A stretch of 32,768 nt of DNA from Elusimicrobiota bacterium. Its GTDB lineage: Bacteria > Elusimicrobiota > Elusimicrobia > 2-02-FULL-39-32. The notes beneath the pieces are model-generated. The model was given only the letters and a program-made list of their open reading frames with translations. It had not been told where the DNA came from and searched no databases. Positions 31,403 to 32,768 of the stretch are shown piece by piece. The position numbers and the translations under genes are program-made. The stretch is from positions 1 to 32,768 of the forward strand of contig JAKFYJ010000028.1 in the NCBI GenBank assembly GCA_021730935.1, written 5' to 3'. Position 1 is the stretch's first letter, and each line of letters opens with the position of its first letter.

Positions 31403-32768
31403 ATTTTAACGAGCCAGACGCTGGTGATCCCCGAGAAGCTCCGGATTTCTTTGACCACAGGTTCCGGAACGGGGGAATCAATGTTCAGCACCGAGATGGC
31501 TTCGCCTCCGGCTTGTTTGCGGCCGACTTGGAAGGAAGCGATGTTGATGTTGTTTTTTCCCAGCAATGTCCCGATGAATCCCACGACGCCGGGCCTGTCC
31601 ACGTTGCTGAAGATGATCATATGTCCTTCGGGCACGATGTCGACGGCCAATCCATCCACCCGGACGATTCTTGAATCGCCCCTGGCAAGGATGGAACCGG
31701 AAACGGTGCGGGTTTGCTTGTCCGTTTTAACCTTCACGGTGATGAGCGCGGTGTAATCTTCGCTCTCGGAAGAAGCCGCATCTTTGAGGAGAATGCCCCG
31801 CTCTTTGGCGATCAGCATGGCGTTCACCCAATTCACGGATTCTCCGCCCATGGCGGAAGAGAGCACGCCCTTGATGACGGAGAGGTTCAGGAGGTTGCGC
31901 ATGGGCGCTGAAAAATCTCCAGCGAACTCAACGCTGATTTCCCGGAGGCCGCCTTCAATGATCTGAGCGATGAAAAGCCCAAGGGATTCCGAAAGTTTCA
32001 TAAACGGAGAGGCCTTTTCGAGCACTTCAGGCTCAACGGAAGGAAGGTTGACGGCGTTCCGGATGATGCCCTTCTCAAAGAAGTCCCGAAGCGCGAGCGA
32101 AAGTTCATAAGCCACTTTCACCTGGGCTTCTTCTGTGGAGGCTCCCAAATGCGGCGTAAGGAGAATGTTGTCCAGCGCGAGCAAATCCTTGTTTTTGGGA
32201 GGCTCGGAGGTGAAAACGTCGAGAGCCGCCGCTTTAATTTTTTTATTCTTAAGCGCGTTCACGAGAGCCGTTTCGTCGATGAGTTCGCCTCTGGCGCAGT
32301 TGATCAGTCGGCAATCCGGTTTCATCTTGGTGAAAGCGGAATCGTTGATCATGCCTCGCGTCTGGTCCGTGACCGGCATGTGGAGGGAAATGTAATCCGA
32401 TGAGGCCAAGACTCCATCAAGCGTGGCAGGCATCACGCCCAGAGACTTCATGTGCTGTTCGGAAACGAAAGGGTCATAAACCAAGACTTTCATCTCAAAA
32501 CTCTGGCACCGTTTCGCGACTTCCCGTCCGATGCGCCCGAACCCGATCAAGCCCAGGGTTTTGCCCTGAAGTTCTGTCCCGATGAACTTGTTGCGTTCCC
32601 AGAGACCGGACGCCGTTGAAGCGTGCGCCTTGGCGACATTCCTGGAAAGGGACAAGATGAGGGCCATCGTGTGTTCCGCGGCGGAAATGGTGTTGCCTCC
32701 GGGAACATTCGCAACGACGATGCCTTTTTTGGAGGAAGCGTTCACGTCAAGGACCAGGCCCAACTGCT
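31399..32768 (-). CDS. serA: D-3-phosphoglycerate dehydrogenase, N-terminus cut by window edge
   Basis: At least 455 residues; the frame runs off the right edge, and about 70-80 N-terminal residues should be missing relative to the usual 525-530. It oxidises 3-phosphoglycerate with NAD, the first step of serine synthesis. Seen here are the family segment PGGNTISAAEHTMAL, the NAD-binding GLIGFGRIGREVAKR, the catalytic NCARGELIDE with its Arg, SEPP with its Glu and TPHLGAST with its His. An intervening domain follows (about 290-375), then a C-terminal ACT domain opening at DRPGVVGFIGTLLGKNNINI. The ASB plus ACT layout marks the long form, in which the ACT domain often binds serine for feedback control. 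It leads a unit with the ABC transporter genes, overlapping the ATPase start by 4 bp. Confidence 0.93.
   Translation of the reverse strand, partial: QLGLVLDVNASSKKGIVVANVPGGNTISAAEHTMALILSLSRNVAKAHASTASGLWERNKFIGTELQGKTLGLIGFGRIGREVAKRCQSFEMKVLVYDPFVSEQHMKSLGVMPATLDGVLASSDYISLHMPVTDQTRGMINDSAFTKMKPDCRLINCARGELIDETALVNALKNKKIKAAALDVFTSEPPKNKDLLALDNILLTPHLGASTEEAQVKVAYELSLALRDFFEKGIIRNAVNLPSVEPEVLEKASPFMKLSESLGLFIAQIIEGGLREISVEFAGDFSAPMRNLLNLSVIKGVLSSAMGGESVNWVNAMLIAKERGILLKDAASSESEDYTALITVKVKTDKQTRTVSGSILARGDSRIVRVDGLAVDIVPEGHMIIFSNVDRPGVVGFIGTLLGKNNINIASFQVGRKQAGGEAISVLNIDSPVPEPVVKEIRSFSGITSVWLVKI

Overview
The window (about 32.8 kb) is bacterial chromosome: gene-dense, GC-rich for most of its length, with tightly packed and overlapping genes. 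The mix of a very large Rhs/YD-repeat surface protein, a second large secreted Ig-repeat protein ending in a FlgD-like/'YPNP' domain, a bacterial-type gltBD pair and a divergent short alpha-glucan phosphorylase fits an uncultured Gram-negative lineage. Elusimicrobiota or Omnitrophota are my first guesses, but nothing here fixes the phylum.

Positions 1-13829 are a polymorphic-toxin (Rhs) locus. The main gene enters from the left edge and runs to 11440. It encodes at least 3812 residues: three tandem parallel beta-helix modules, a long train of Ig/fibronectin-III-like domains, about 30 YD repeats and the Rhs core. It ends in a short AT-rich variable tip that looks like a permuted papain-fold (NlpC/P60-like) toxin. 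Overlapping its stop is an AT-rich gene for an exported protein, the presumed immunity partner. Next comes an orphan tip: about 525 bp of the Rhs core is repeated at about 94% identity (my count by eye), followed by a different tip and a different small, cytoplasmic-looking presumed immunity gene with a strong ribosome binding site. The two core copies are in register, so one crossover would swap the main gene's tip in frame.

Positions 13892-19986 hold a two-gene overlapping unit. The first gene is a membrane protein with an HEGGH zinc-protease-like motif joined to two exported rhodanese-like domains, the second of which has lost its catalytic Cys. The second gene is a 1650-residue secreted Ig-repeat protein.

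Positions 20015-29121 start with a tRNA-Thr(UGU) and continue with a compact plus-strand run: purD, a GT35-like glucan phosphorylase, gltB and gltD (purine synthesis, storage-glucan breakdown, glutamate synthesis), with gaps of 2-6 bp between the protein genes.

Positions 29128-32768 are on the minus strand, read right to left: a D-3-phosphoglycerate dehydrogenase (serA) cut by the right edge, an ABC-transporter ATPase, its permease and a TPR protein. The first three overlap by 4 bp, and the TPR gene follows 5 bp later. This group converges on gltD.

No CRISPR array, insertion sequence, rRNA or prophage was found, and there is no gene-free stretch longer than 300 bp.
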